A stretch of DNA of 9,251 bases from Desulfuromonadales bacterium (GCA_030591795.1 JAUVAJ010000038.1:1-9251); one strand, 5' to 3'; counted from the first letter of the stretch, positions 1 through 8,194 are shown. Notes: generated by a model from the sequence alone, not told the origin. Numbers and translations: made by a program.

Positions 1-985
<985 letters not shown>

Positions 986-998
986 TTATATCTCCTGT

Positions 999-2276
999 TC
1001 AGGGCTGGACGTTGAAACGTCCGGCCAGAATTTCTTCGATCGCGACCGTATGCTCACTCCCGTTGTGCAAGTAGCGCAACGTGACTGTCTTATTATCCGG
1101 ACCGATTATCATGACAAATTTGTAGTTCATTTTGGTTGCGTAATCGATGCTTTGCTCCAGATCGCGTTTGAGCATGTCGCGCGCGACCGAGCAACCTTGC
1201 TGACGCAGCGCCTGAGCAATCTGCTGGGCCAGAGTCTTATCCTCTGCCGACTGACAGATCAGGATGTCGGTACTTTTAAGCGCTACCGCATCGAGTTTCT
1301 GATCCAGCGCAAACAACAGATTAAGCAGGTTAAAAGTAAAGCCGGTCGCCGGGATCGCTTCGCCGAACACCGCGGTCAGGTTATCGTAGCGTCCGCCGCT
1401 GCAGACCGCCTTGCCGACGCCCGGCAGATAACCCTCAAAGGTGATGCCGGTGTGGTATTCGAGACCACACAGCGCGCCGAGGTCAAAAGTGACAAATTCC
1501 TCGACTTTATAGACTTCCAGCGTGGCCAGAACCGCCCGCAAATTGGCAATCGCCTGCTTTGAGCGTTGGTTATCGACCGCCGCTTCAGCCCGATCGAGCA
1601 CCTCACGGCCGCCAAACAGGCGCGGCAACAACATAATCTGTTCACACAGCGCGGCATCGATATCAGTCGTTGCCAGCAACTGCCGCAAGCCGGAGACATC
1701 CTTGCGCTCGATGGTCTCTTCGATCTGGTGCAGCTGCTGCGCTGACAGATCCACCTGCTCCATGATACCGCGGGAGAATTCGACCTGACCGATGTCGATG
1801 GTGAAGGCCTCGACCCCGAGCGCCTGCAACGATTCAACCGCCATCACGATCATCTCGGCATCAGCTTCGGCACATTCCGGACCGTAAAGCTCCACCCCGG
1901 ACTGAAACACTTCGCGATCTTTGCCCTGCTGCTGTTCCTCGTTGCGCAGCACCCGGCCATCGTAACTCAGGCGCAACGGCAACGGCCGCTCCCGCATCCT
2001 GGTCGCGACAATCCGCGCCACCTGCGGGGTGCAGTCCGGAGTAAACACGGCCAGCTGACCACTCTGGCGATCATCAAAGCGGAATGTCTTGTTGCGCAGG
2101 CCGGCACCCAGCCCCCGTTCCATAACGTCGAGAAATTCAAACGAAGGTGGAATCACCGGACGATAGCCCCAACGATCAAACAGATCGTGCAGGGTGCGGC
2201 GCAGGTATTCGATCCGGGCCGCTTTCACCGGCAGAAAATCTTTGACCCCTTTCGGCAGGGTCGTTGCGTCTGTCAT
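999..2276 (-). CDS. hisZ: ATP phosphoribosyltransferase regulatory subunit HisZ
   Basis: HisRS-like protein that, by family knowledge, pairs with a short HisG lacking its own regulatory domain to form ATP phosphoribosyltransferase, the histidine-inhibited first step of histidine synthesis. The class II synthetase core is visible: the N-terminal LPKGVKDFLP segment, a motif 2-like RVLRNEEQQQGKDREVFQ, and SGGRYDNL near residue 298. The HisRS signature (L)VRGLDYYT reads ALCGLEYHTG at about 269-278, so the catalytic arginine is cysteine, which favours HisZ over a true histidyl-tRNA synthetase. About 90 residues follow (335 to the end) with an anticodon-domain-like alpha/beta pattern, so the protein is as long as HisRS. 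Two adjacent ATGs occur, at 2279 and 2276. The AAAGG lies only 2 nt from the first and 5 nt from the second, so 2276 is preferred. It sits 23 nt after serA and 13 nt before purA, within one operon. hisG is not in the window. Confidence 0.9.
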   Translation of the reverse strand: MTDATTLPKGVKDFLPVKAARIEYLRRTLHDLFDRWGYRPVIPPSFEFLDVMERGLGAGLRNKTFRFDDRQSGQLAVFTPDCTPQVARIVATRMRERPLPLRLSYDGRVLRNEEQQQGKDREVFQSGVELYGPECAEADAEMIVMAVESLQALGVEAFTIDIGQVEFSRGIMEQVDLSAQQLHQIEETIERKDVSGLRQLLATTDIDAALCEQIMLLPRLFGGREVLDRAEAAVDNQRSKQAIANLRAVLATLEVYKVEEFVTFDLGALCGLEYHTGITFEGYLPGVGKAVCSGGRYDNLTAVFGEAIPATGFTFNLLNLLFALDQKLDAVALKSTDILICQSAEDKTLAQQIAQALRQQGCSVARDMLKRDLEQSIDYATKMNYKFVMIIGPDNKTVTLRYLHNGSEHTVAIEEILAGRFNVQP

Positions 2277-2299
2277 CATTACCTTTATCGCACTCCCCG

Positions 2300-3883
2300 T
2301 TACAGGCAGACCTGCACGGCAGAAAGAATAAAATCATTAGCCTGCAATTGCTGTAAAACCTCATCGGAAACCGGGCTGTCGATATTGACCAACGAGATTG
2401 CCTGCCCCTCGATCTTGCGCCGCGACAGATTCATCATGGCGATATTGACCCCGGCAGCCGACAGCACCTGACCGATCGTGCCGATCACTCCGGGGGCATC
2501 CTGATTACAGATGACCAGGATGTTCCCTTCCGGATAGGCTTCGACGTGATAGCCATCGACCGCCACAATCCGGTAATCATCAGCCGAGAACAATACGCCA
2601 TCGACACTGTGTTCACCTTCCGAGTCGACGACCGTCAAGCGGAGCGAAGTCTCAAAACCGCCGGTCGCCGTGCTGCGCATGTCGACAATTTCGATGCCGC
2701 TTTCCTGGGCCAGATGCGGTGCGTTGACATAATTGACCATCGAACCATACATCGGCGTCAACAACCCTTTCAACATCGCCATGGTCAACTGCTCGACCGG
2801 AAAACGCGTTACCTCACCGGCATACTCGATCGTAACCTTCTTCAGGCCACGTCCATGCAGCTGGGCCTGGAATGCGCCGAGCTTTTCCGCCAGCTCGATA
2901 TAGGGCCGCATTTCAGCCAACAGGTCGGCACTGATCGACGGTACATTCGTACCGTTGACAATGATCCCTCGCTGCAGGAAATCGACCACCTGATGCGCAA
3001 TCTGTACGGTCACATTGATCTGGGCGTCAGCGGTAGCCGCCCGCAGATGCGGCGTACAGATAACTTCATCCATCTGCCAAAGCGGATTCTGCTTCGGCAA
3101 CGGTTCAATATCAAAAATATCGAGCGCCGCTCCGGCAACCCGCTCGCTGCGGATCGCTGCAGCCAGCGCAACATCATCGATCAAGCCACTCATGGCGCAG
3201 TTGATCACCCGGCAACCCGGCTTGATCTTTTCAAACGCCTCGGCATCAAGCAGATGCCGGGTTTCGGTGTTGAGCGGCACATGCAGCGTAATAAAATCGG
3301 CTTCGGCCAGCAAGCGATCAAAGTCAACCTGCTCGGCGCCCATTGACTGCACGGCTTCTTCAGACAGGTACGGATCATAAATAATCGGCTGCATCTTCAG
3401 GCCGAGAGCCCGCTCGACAACCAGACGGCCGATTTTGCCGGCGCCGACGACCCCGATAATTTTGCCGCTGATTTCCGTGCCGAGATAACGCTCTTTTTCC
3501 CAGCGGCCGGCCTTGATCGACGCATCTGCGGCCGGGATATTCCGCGCCAGGGCGAGCAGCATAGCGATAGTGTGCTCGGCGGTGGTCGTGGTGCTGCCGA
3601 ACGGGGTGTTCATGACAATCACCCCTTTGCGGTTGGCCGCCGCCAGGTCCATATTTTCAATACTGATTCCGGCTCGCCCGACCACCTTCAGTTGTTTTGC
3701 GGCGGCAAACACCTCTTCGGTGACCGCGGTGCCGCCCCGAACAACCAGGGCGTCGGCATCAGCTACCTCAACCAGTAGCTCCGCATCAGACAACCCGGGA
3801 TGGTAAGCTAACTCGATCCCGTCGGCCTGCTCGAAAACCTGCTGTCCTTCAATGGCGAATTTGTCGGCAATCAGTACTTTCAT
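2300..3883 (-). CDS. serA: D-3-phosphoglycerate dehydrogenase SerA-like, altered active site
   Basis: 527 residues with the long (type I) PGDH layout: a catalytic/Rossmann 2-hydroxyacid dehydrogenase core (about 1-310), an intervening ASB domain (about 315-450, LRPYIELAEKLG-like and LKGLLTPMYG) and a C-terminal ACT domain (about 453-527, NQDAPGVIGTIG) for serine sensing. Family reaction: 3-phosphoglycerate plus NAD to 3-phosphohydroxypyruvate, the first step of serine synthesis. The nucleotide loop GVVGAGKIG (about 144-152), E260 and H279 are present. The universal catalytic Arg in NCARGG is Met231 (the sequence reads NCAMSG), the GRAGxGVDN loop reads GRAGISIEN, and TPHLGAS reads TPHLRAA. The fold call is firm, but activity on phosphoglycerate is doubtful; it may be a diverged paralog. 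The ATG at 3881-3883 has only a weak AGG nearby, yet MKVLIADKF is a typical family start. First gene of serA-hisZ-purA, with a good promoter upstream. Confidence 0.9.
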   Translation of the reverse strand: MKVLIADKFAIEGQQVFEQADGIELAYHPGLSDAELLVEVADADALVVRGGTAVTEEVFAAAKQLKVVGRAGISIENMDLAAANRKGVIVMNTPFGSTTTTAEHTIAMLLALARNIPAADASIKAGRWEKERYLGTEISGKIIGVVGAGKIGRLVVERALGLKMQPIIYDPYLSEEAVQSMGAEQVDFDRLLAEADFITLHVPLNTETRHLLDAEAFEKIKPGCRVINCAMSGLIDDVALAAAIRSERVAGAALDIFDIEPLPKQNPLWQMDEVICTPHLRAATADAQINVTVQIAHQVVDFLQRGIIVNGTNVPSISADLLAEMRPYIELAEKLGAFQAQLHGRGLKKVTIEYAGEVTRFPVEQLTMAMLKGLLTPMYGSMVNYVNAPHLAQESGIEIVDMRSTATGGFETSLRLTVVDSEGEHSVDGVLFSADDYRIVAVDGYHVEAYPEGNILVICNQDAPGVIGTIGQVLSAAGVNIAMMNLSRRKIEGQAISLVNIDSPVSDEVLQQLQANDFILSAVQVCL

Positions 3884-3947
3884 AACCTGTCAGCCCAATG
3901 TTCAAGAGCCACTTTCTTTTGCTATTTCGCGTATTTTCCAATCGAAT

Positions 3948-3976
3948 AAGTTAGCAATTACACTTAATAGTGTCAA
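3948..3976 (-). promoter_or_regulatory. Sigma70-like promoter for serA-hisZ-purA
   Basis: Read on the minus strand, TTGACA (3976-3971, perfect -35) is followed by a 17-nt spacer and TAACTT (3953-3948). The -10 itself is weak (3 of 6), but it is preceded by TGC, an extended -10 signature that can compensate. Transcription would start near 3941, giving a leader of about 57 nt before the serA ATG. A near-perfect dyad, ACACT-TAAT-AGTGT (3960-3973), overlaps the -35 and fills part of the spacer, where a repressor could act. Prediction by pattern only. Confidence 0.6.
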
Positions 3977-3981
3977 GGACA

Positions 3982-4003
3982 AAGCCCTGTTAAACAGCGG
4001 CTT
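3982..4003 (-). terminator. Hairpin after pepA, possible weak terminator
   Basis: On the minus strand, AAGCC (4003-3999) pairs with GGCTT (3986-3982) and CTGT pairs with ACAG around a TTA loop, with one bulged G. The hairpin begins 15 nt after the pepA stop. The tail is not a clean T run (T-G-T-C-C-T-T), so it may end transcription only partly and some pepA message could read into serA. The serA -35 lies just downstream of this hairpin. Confidence 0.35.
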
Positions 4004-4018
4004 GAGCTACATTTATCA

Positions 4019-5515
4019 TTAATCGAGATCGCGCAGATATCGACTTAACAGACGGACACCGACGCCGGTACCACCAAAGGGATAACAAGGTCGCCCCTTC
4101 TCTTCCCAGCCGGTGCCGGCGATATCAAGGTGCACCCAGTTCAAACCTTCGGCGAACTTCTGAATAAATGCTGCGGCAGTGATAGTTCCTGCCGAACGTC
4201 CGCCGATATTCTTCATATCGGCCACCTGGCTCTTGATCTGCTCGGTGTACTCATCCCAGAGCGGCAACTGCCAGAGACGCTCACCCGACCGCTCACCGGC
4301 ACGCAACAAACTACCGATCAGCTTGGTATCGTTTCCGAGCACCGCTGTCGCATGGTGCCCGAGTGCGATAATGCAAGCACCGGTCAAGGTCGCCAGATCG
4401 ATCACCCGCACCGGATCAAACCGGCGCACATAACTGATGGCATCGGCCAGAATAAGGCGACCTTCAGCATCGGTATTGACCACCTCGATGGTTTTGCCGG
4501 AATGCGAGGTCAGGATATCACCGGGGCGAATCGCCGTACCGGACGGCATATTCTCGACTGCTGGCACGATCCCGACCAGGTTACACGGCAACTTCAACCG
4601 GGCGGCTGCCAGCATGCTGCCGATGACCGCCGCCCCGCCGCCCATATCCATCTTCATCTCTTCCATCCCTTCGGACGGTTTGATCGAGATGCCACCGGCA
4701 TCAAACACCACACCCTTGCCGACCAGCGCGATCGGCTTATCCCCTTTGCGGCCGCCATGATGCTGCATAACAATCAGACGCGGCTCACGAACACTCCCCT
4801 GGGCGACGCCGAGCAGCGCCCCCATCTTCTCTTTGGTCAGTTCAGCAAGCCCGAGGACAGTGCACTCCAGACCGGCCGCCTGACACATCTGCTCGGCCTG
4901 ATTGGCGAGATACTCCGGCGATTTGACATTGCCCGGCTCATTGACCAGGTCGCGGGCCAGAACCACCCCGGCACATACTGCCGCGGCCGCATCGACTCCG
5001 GACTGCACAGCTACCAGCTCTGCTGTCGACGCTAACAGGGTCACTGCCAGCGGTTTCTTGTCGGCCTTTTCATTATCTTCGGTCTGATAGCGGTCAAATT
5101 TATAGTCGCCGAGAATCGCCCCTTCGGCCAACGCTTCGGCCCGTTCGTCCGCTTCTGCCTTGCGCAACGGAAAAGTGGCAAAATCGATAGTCAGCTCGTG
5201 CCCATGCACCTTCTGCAAGCGCTGCACGGTCGTGCCGACGGCCAGTCGTAAAGTTTCACCGGTAACTTTTTTTTCATCGCCGAGACCGACCAGCAACACC
5301 CGCTCAGCCCGACAACCGGCCGGCGCGGTCAATTCCAGCAATTCGCCGGATTTGCCGGTAAACTTCTCCCGACCGGCGGCCTTTTTCAGGACAGCGGCCA
5401 GCTCTGCCGACAACCCCTGCAAGGTTACACTACGCAGCTTCCCCGCAACTGTTCCGAGTAACAGACACCCGGTCTTTTGCTGTTCCACTTTACCTGTCTT
5501 GACATTGATTTCCAT
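4019..5515 (-). CDS. pepA: Leucyl aminopeptidase PepA (M17 family)
   Basis: Cytosolic M17 metallopeptidase that removes N-terminal amino acids from peptides; in some bacteria the homolog also binds DNA. 498 residues, the usual family length. N-terminal substrate/assembly domain (about 1-170), then the catalytic domain. The two-metal site is complete: K267 and D272 in GKGVVFDAGG, D290 in MKMDMGGGAA, and D349 and E351 in NTDAEGRL (347-354), with R353 as the bicarbonate-binding arginine and K279 in SIKP. FDAGG replaces the commoner FDSGG/FDTGG, a mild change. The ATG at 5513-5515 has GGGGAGG about 5 nt upstream, a strong binding site that lies inside glpD. The first 26 nt of pepA overlap the end of glpD in another frame, so the two are co-transcribed and may be translationally coupled. 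The serA promoter region and a weak hairpin follow. Confidence 0.96.
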   Translation of the reverse strand: MEINVKTGKVEQQKTGCLLLGTVAGKLRSVTLQGLSAELAAVLKKAAGREKFTGKSGELLELTAPAGCRAERVLLVGLGDEKKVTGETLRLAVGTTVQRLQKVHGHELTIDFATFPLRKAEADERAEALAEGAILGDYKFDRYQTEDNEKADKKPLAVTLLASTAELVAVQSGVDAAAAVCAGVVLARDLVNEPGNVKSPEYLANQAEQMCQAAGLECTVLGLAELTKEKMGALLGVAQGSVREPRLIVMQHHGGRKGDKPIALVGKGVVFDAGGISIKPSEGMEEMKMDMGGGAAVIGSMLAAARLKLPCNLVGIVPAVENMPSGTAIRPGDILTSHSGKTIEVVNTDAEGRLILADAISYVRRFDPVRVIDLATLTGACIIALGHHATAVLGNDTKLIGSLLRAGERSGERLWQLPLWDEYTEQIKSQVADMKNIGGRSAGTITAAAFIQKFAEGLNWVHLDIAGTGWEEKGRPCYPFGGTGVGVRLLSRYLRDLD

Positions 5516-7142
5516 CGAGTTCCTCCCCTATCCTGACGTCATGCGCCCGGTAATCATCTTCCCATTGTTTGCGCTGTGCATCGCTGACCGCGAGCAGCGC
5601 CTGCATCTGCCGGGCGACGGCCGGCAATTCAGCCAACCCCTGCCCGGGCTGCAAAGCCAGACCGGTACGTCGCCGTAAAACATCAGCCGGTGTTCTGGCC
5701 AGCTCAAACCGGACGGCGTAATCAACTTCAAGCCGCGTCAACGCGCTGCCTGAGACCACCGGTCGCAGCAGCTCTTCTTCTATTTTTGTGGCCGCGAGCA
5801 GCGCTCTGGTTCGGCCACCATAACGCTCGAACAGACGATCCAGCAATGCTGGTTCTACTGCGTAGGTCGCCAGCAACGACTGCTTCTCTCCGGCGCTGAA
5901 CAGGCTGTAATCGCCCGTCACGGCTCCGGGTAGCGGCAGGGTAGCCGTCCGACTCTTGCCGGCCGGATGGCCGAGCCGCTTGCAGATCATACGGGCGACC
6001 TGTTCGGCGACCGCCCGGTAGGTCGTATACTTACCACCGGCGACCGACACCAGACCACTGGCCGATTGCAAAACGGTGTGCTCGCGCGAAACCTTGGACG
6101 CTTCACCAGTTTTTTCTTCACGTACCAGCGGTCGCAAACCAGCAAACGCCGAGATGACGCAGGCCCGGGTCAAACCGGCCCCCTGCAGATGCCGCGACGA
6201 CTCTTCGAGCAGATAAGTGATATCCTCTTCAGTCGGCACAACGGTATCGGCCGGATCAGAAAAATCGATATCGGTCGTGCCGATCAGCGACACCTCACCC
6301 CAGGGGATGACGAAGAACAGCCGCTCATCCCGCCCGGAAGCGAGATAGATTGCTTCGTCGCCAGCATTGATGCGCGGTACGATGATATGTGTCCCACGGG
6401 TAGTGCGCAGCACCGGCTGCTGGGCACCGTCGAGTTTCCGGATCTGATCGAGCCAGGGGCCGGAGGCATTAACCACCACCTTGGCGGCAATCGTATGTTC
6501 GCGCCCATCGTCACGGTCGACGATACGCACCCCGGAGGTCATCCCGTCGGTCTGTAACAGGCCGACCACCTCGGCATAATTAGCTACGTCAGCCCCGGCT
6601 TCAACGGCACTGATAATATTCTCCAGGCAGAGGCGGGCATCATCCATGCGGCAATCCCAATAGACCGCCACCCCCTTCAACCCTTCTCGCTTCAGCTGCG
6701 GCTCCTGCTGAACCGCCGCATCCGCCGCCAACACACCATGAACATGGGTATTGCGAAACATCGCCAGCAAATCATAAATCGCCAGACCGATCCGCACCAT
6801 CCACAACGGCCGTCTGTCGCCTTTATAAACCGGAATAAAAAACGCCATTGGCCGCACCAGATGCGCAGCTATCTTTTGCAAAATCCGCCGTTCACGACAC
6901 GATTCAAACACCAGACGCAGATTGAAACTTTCCAGATAGCGCAGCCCACCATGGATAAGCTTGGTTGAGGTGCTCGAGGTGCCGGAAGCAAAATCGCCCT
7001 TTTCGACCAGCGCTACCTGCAAACCACGCAAGGCCAGATCGCGGGCGATGCCGGCACCGTTAATTCCGCCGCCGATAATCAGAACATCATAATGCCGACC
7101 GGCCATGCCGACAAGGTCACGTTGGATTCCATCTGTTTGCAT
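5490..7142 (-). CDS. glpD: FAD-dependent glycerol-3-phosphate dehydrogenase GlpD
   Basis: Membrane-associated flavoenzyme that oxidises sn-glycerol-3-phosphate to dihydroxyacetone phosphate and passes electrons to the quinone pool. 550 residues from the chosen start. Visible: the dinucleotide-binding YDVLIIGGGINGAG (about 18-31), GTSSTSTKLIHGGLRYLE typical of the GlpD/GlpA family, NASGPWLDQI, GTTDIDF, AGLRPLV, and the C-terminal FAD contact VAGGKYTTYR, followed by an alpha-helical C-terminal domain. There is no cysteine-rich Bfd-like [2Fe-2S] tail, so it is GlpD-like rather than anaerobic GlpA. Start choice: ATG 7142 keeps the usual lead-in of about 20 residues with a conserved Arg before the FAD motif. 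It has no clear Shine-Dalgarno sequence. A GTG at 7169 is in frame, but the AAAAGG runs straight into it. Overlaps pepA by 26 nt. No glycerol kinase or uptake gene is visible nearby. The lipoprotein gene is divergent. Confidence 0.92.
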   Translation of the reverse strand: MQTDGIQRDLVGMAGRHYDVLIIGGGINGAGIARDLALRGLQVALVEKGDFASGTSSTSTKLIHGGLRYLESFNLRLVFESCRERRILQKIAAHLVRPMAFFIPVYKGDRRPLWMVRIGLAIYDLLAMFRNTHVHGVLAADAAVQQEPQLKREGLKGVAVYWDCRMDDARLCLENIISAVEAGADVANYAEVVGLLQTDGMTSGVRIVDRDDGREHTIAAKVVVNASGPWLDQIRKLDGAQQPVLRTTRGTHIIVPRINAGDEAIYLASGRDERLFFVIPWGEVSLIGTTDIDFSDPADTVVPTEEDITYLLEESSRHLQGAGLTRACVISAFAGLRPLVREEKTGEASKVSREHTVLQSASGLVSVAGGKYTTYRAVAEQVARMICKRLGHPAGKSRTATLPLPGAVTGDYSLFSAGEKQSLLATYAVEPALLDRLFERYGGRTRALLAATKIEEELLRPVVSGSALTRLEVDYAVRFELARTPADVLRRRTGLALQPGQGLAELPAVARQMQALLAVSDAQRKQWEDDYRAHDVRIGEELDGNQCQDR

Positions 7143-7185
7143 TTCAACACTATAGATGTCGGCACGCACCTTTTCAACTCGCGTT

Positions 7186-7213
7186 TTGACTTTTCGGCAT
7201 CTATCTGTACAAT
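7186..7213 (+). promoter_or_regulatory. Sigma70-like promoter for the lipoprotein gene
   Basis: TTGACT (7186-7191, 5 of 6) and TACAAT (7208-7213, 5 of 6) are separated by 16 nt. Transcription would start near 7220, leaving a leader of about 70 nt before the ATG at 7291. The -10 lies inside a direct repeat. I could not find an equally good promoter for glpD on the minus strand in this intergenic region. Confidence 0.6.
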
Positions 7214-7227
7214 GACTAGGTACAATG
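7207..7227. repeat. 8-bp direct repeat in the glpD/lipoprotein intergenic region
   Basis: GTACAATG occurs at 7207-7214 and again at 7220-7227, separated by ACTAG, a 13-bp period. The first copy contains the -10 hexamer (TACAAT) of the plus-strand promoter, and the second copy covers the expected transcription start. This position suits a tandem operator, but no regulator can be named from the sequence. Confidence 0.6.
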
Positions 7228-7290
7228 TTGCTCTAATTTTATGCTATTGAAGGTTTTTAATCGCGCAAGAATCTATACATGGAGGAGATC

Positions 7291-8142
7291 ATGTCTGTCA
7301 GACCGTTCTGGTTCGTACCTGCCCTGCTGATTCTGCTACTCGCCGCCTGTGTCACAACAACACCGACTGAACAAACAACCGCCGTCCCGCCGGACACACT
7401 GATTATAAACAAAACTATCGATGGCGACGGAAAAACCGGAATGACCGGACAAATTGTCAACAAAGCCAACGGCACACCGGTCGCCGGCGCATACGTCAAT
7501 GTCTACCCCGATACGCTCTCCAATCTGCTCGGACCGTCGCAGTTCATCTCCAGCCCGACCGGGACCGATGGTCGCTTCAGCCTCGATATTCCACCCGGCA
7601 CATTTTACGTGGTTGCCCGCAAACGGATGAGTGGCGACCCGTCCGGACCACTCTCACCCGGCGACCTGTATTCCGAGCATCAACGGGTCATCACCACGGT
7701 CATCGAGGGCAAGCTCTCGGTGGTTGATCTGACCGTCGCCCCGGTAAAAGCACCGATGTTTTTCAAGAAAGCGATGACCGAACAGGAGACCAGCACCGGC
7801 ATCCGCGGTACTCTGATCGATGCCGAAGGCAACCCGGTTCCGGGCAGTTTTGCCGTTGCCTACACAGATGCTGATGTTAAGCGATTGCCTGATTTCGCCT
7901 CAACCCTCTCCGATGGTGAAGGGAGTTTTGTCATCTACCTGCCGGAAGGCGGCGACTACTACCTTGGAGCCCGGGTTCATGCCTGGGACATGCCGCATCC
8001 GGGTGAGCTCTATGGCAAATATGGCGACGACACGCCGACCCCGGTCAGTGTAGCGAAAGATGAATTTGTCACCGACATAAAAATTGTTTTGACGCCGTTT
8101 ACCGGCGAATACAAGGCTGGCAAGAGTCGGCGTCCGTACTAA
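7291..8142 (+). CDS. Lipoprotein with two tandem carboxypeptidase-regulatory-like repeats
   Basis: 283 residues, function unknown. The N-terminus is a lipoprotein signal: basic R4, a hydrophobic core, and the lipobox L-A-A-C with Cys20 as the lipidated residue. Val at +2 gives no inner-membrane retention signal, so an outer-membrane or surface location is likely. After a Thr/Pro-rich linker there are two copies of a module of about 100 residues (about 49-152 and 168-269). Each has the TGxIxxxxGxPVxGxxxxxY opening, a (T/S)D(G)xGxFxxxxPxGxxYxxAR core, an aromatic/Pro-rich PGDLY or PGELY loop, and a closing strand ending in LT. This resembles CarboxypepD_reg-like beta sandwiches. Start choice: AGGAG at 7283-7287 serves the ATG at 7291; the upstream in-frame ATG at 7279 would overlap that site. 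It has its own promoter upstream and a strong terminator downstream, so it is a single-gene unit, divergent from glpD. The basic tail (GKSRRPY) is unexplained. Confidence 0.88.
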   Translation: MSVRPFWFVPALLILLLAACVTTTPTEQTTAVPPDTLIINKTIDGDGKTGMTGQIVNKANGTPVAGAYVNVYPDTLSNLLGPSQFISSPTGTDGRFSLDIPPGTFYVVARKRMSGDPSGPLSPGDLYSEHQRVITTVIEGKLSVVDLTVAPVKAPMFFKKAMTEQETSTGIRGTLIDAEGNPVPGSFAVAYTDADVKRLPDFASTLSDGEGSFVIYLPEGGDYYLGARVHAWDMPHPGELYGKYGDDTPTPVSVAKDEFVTDIKIVLTPFTGEYKAGKSRRPY

Positions 8143-8154
8143 GTCAAGCGCACA

Positions 8155-8194
8155 AGATAAGGCCGGGATAAATGTCCCGGCCTTATCTATTTTT
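8155..8194 (+). terminator. Strong intrinsic terminator of the lipoprotein gene
   Basis: A perfect 14-bp stem (8155-8168 with 8175-8188, including GGCCGGGA and its complement) closes a 6-nt TAAATG loop and is followed by ATTTTT. It starts 12 nt after the lipoprotein stop. On the minus strand the same stem is followed only by TTGTG, so it would serve the converging TPR gene poorly, though the stem is strong enough to slow transcription from that side. Confidence 0.93.

Noticed and set aside
999..2279. Histidyl-tRNA synthetase HisS instead of HisZ
   Set aside because: The catalytic arginine of the HisRS signature is cysteine and the DYY is EYH; the neighbouring purA and the divergent motif 2 fit HisZ.
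2546..3346. Long plus-strand ORF of 266 codons opposite serA
   Set aside because: It is a mirror frame of the serA coding sequence; the protein is His/Arg/Gln-rich, has no family motif and no ribosome binding site, while the minus-strand serA match is unambiguous.
4130..5035. Long plus-strand ORF of 301 codons opposite pepA
   Set aside because: Antisense shadow of pepA with low-complexity basic composition and no recognisable domain.
7279..8142. Lipoprotein start at ATG 7279
   Set aside because: The four extra codons (M-E-E-I) are the Shine-Dalgarno sequence GGAGGAG itself, placed correctly for the ATG at 7291.
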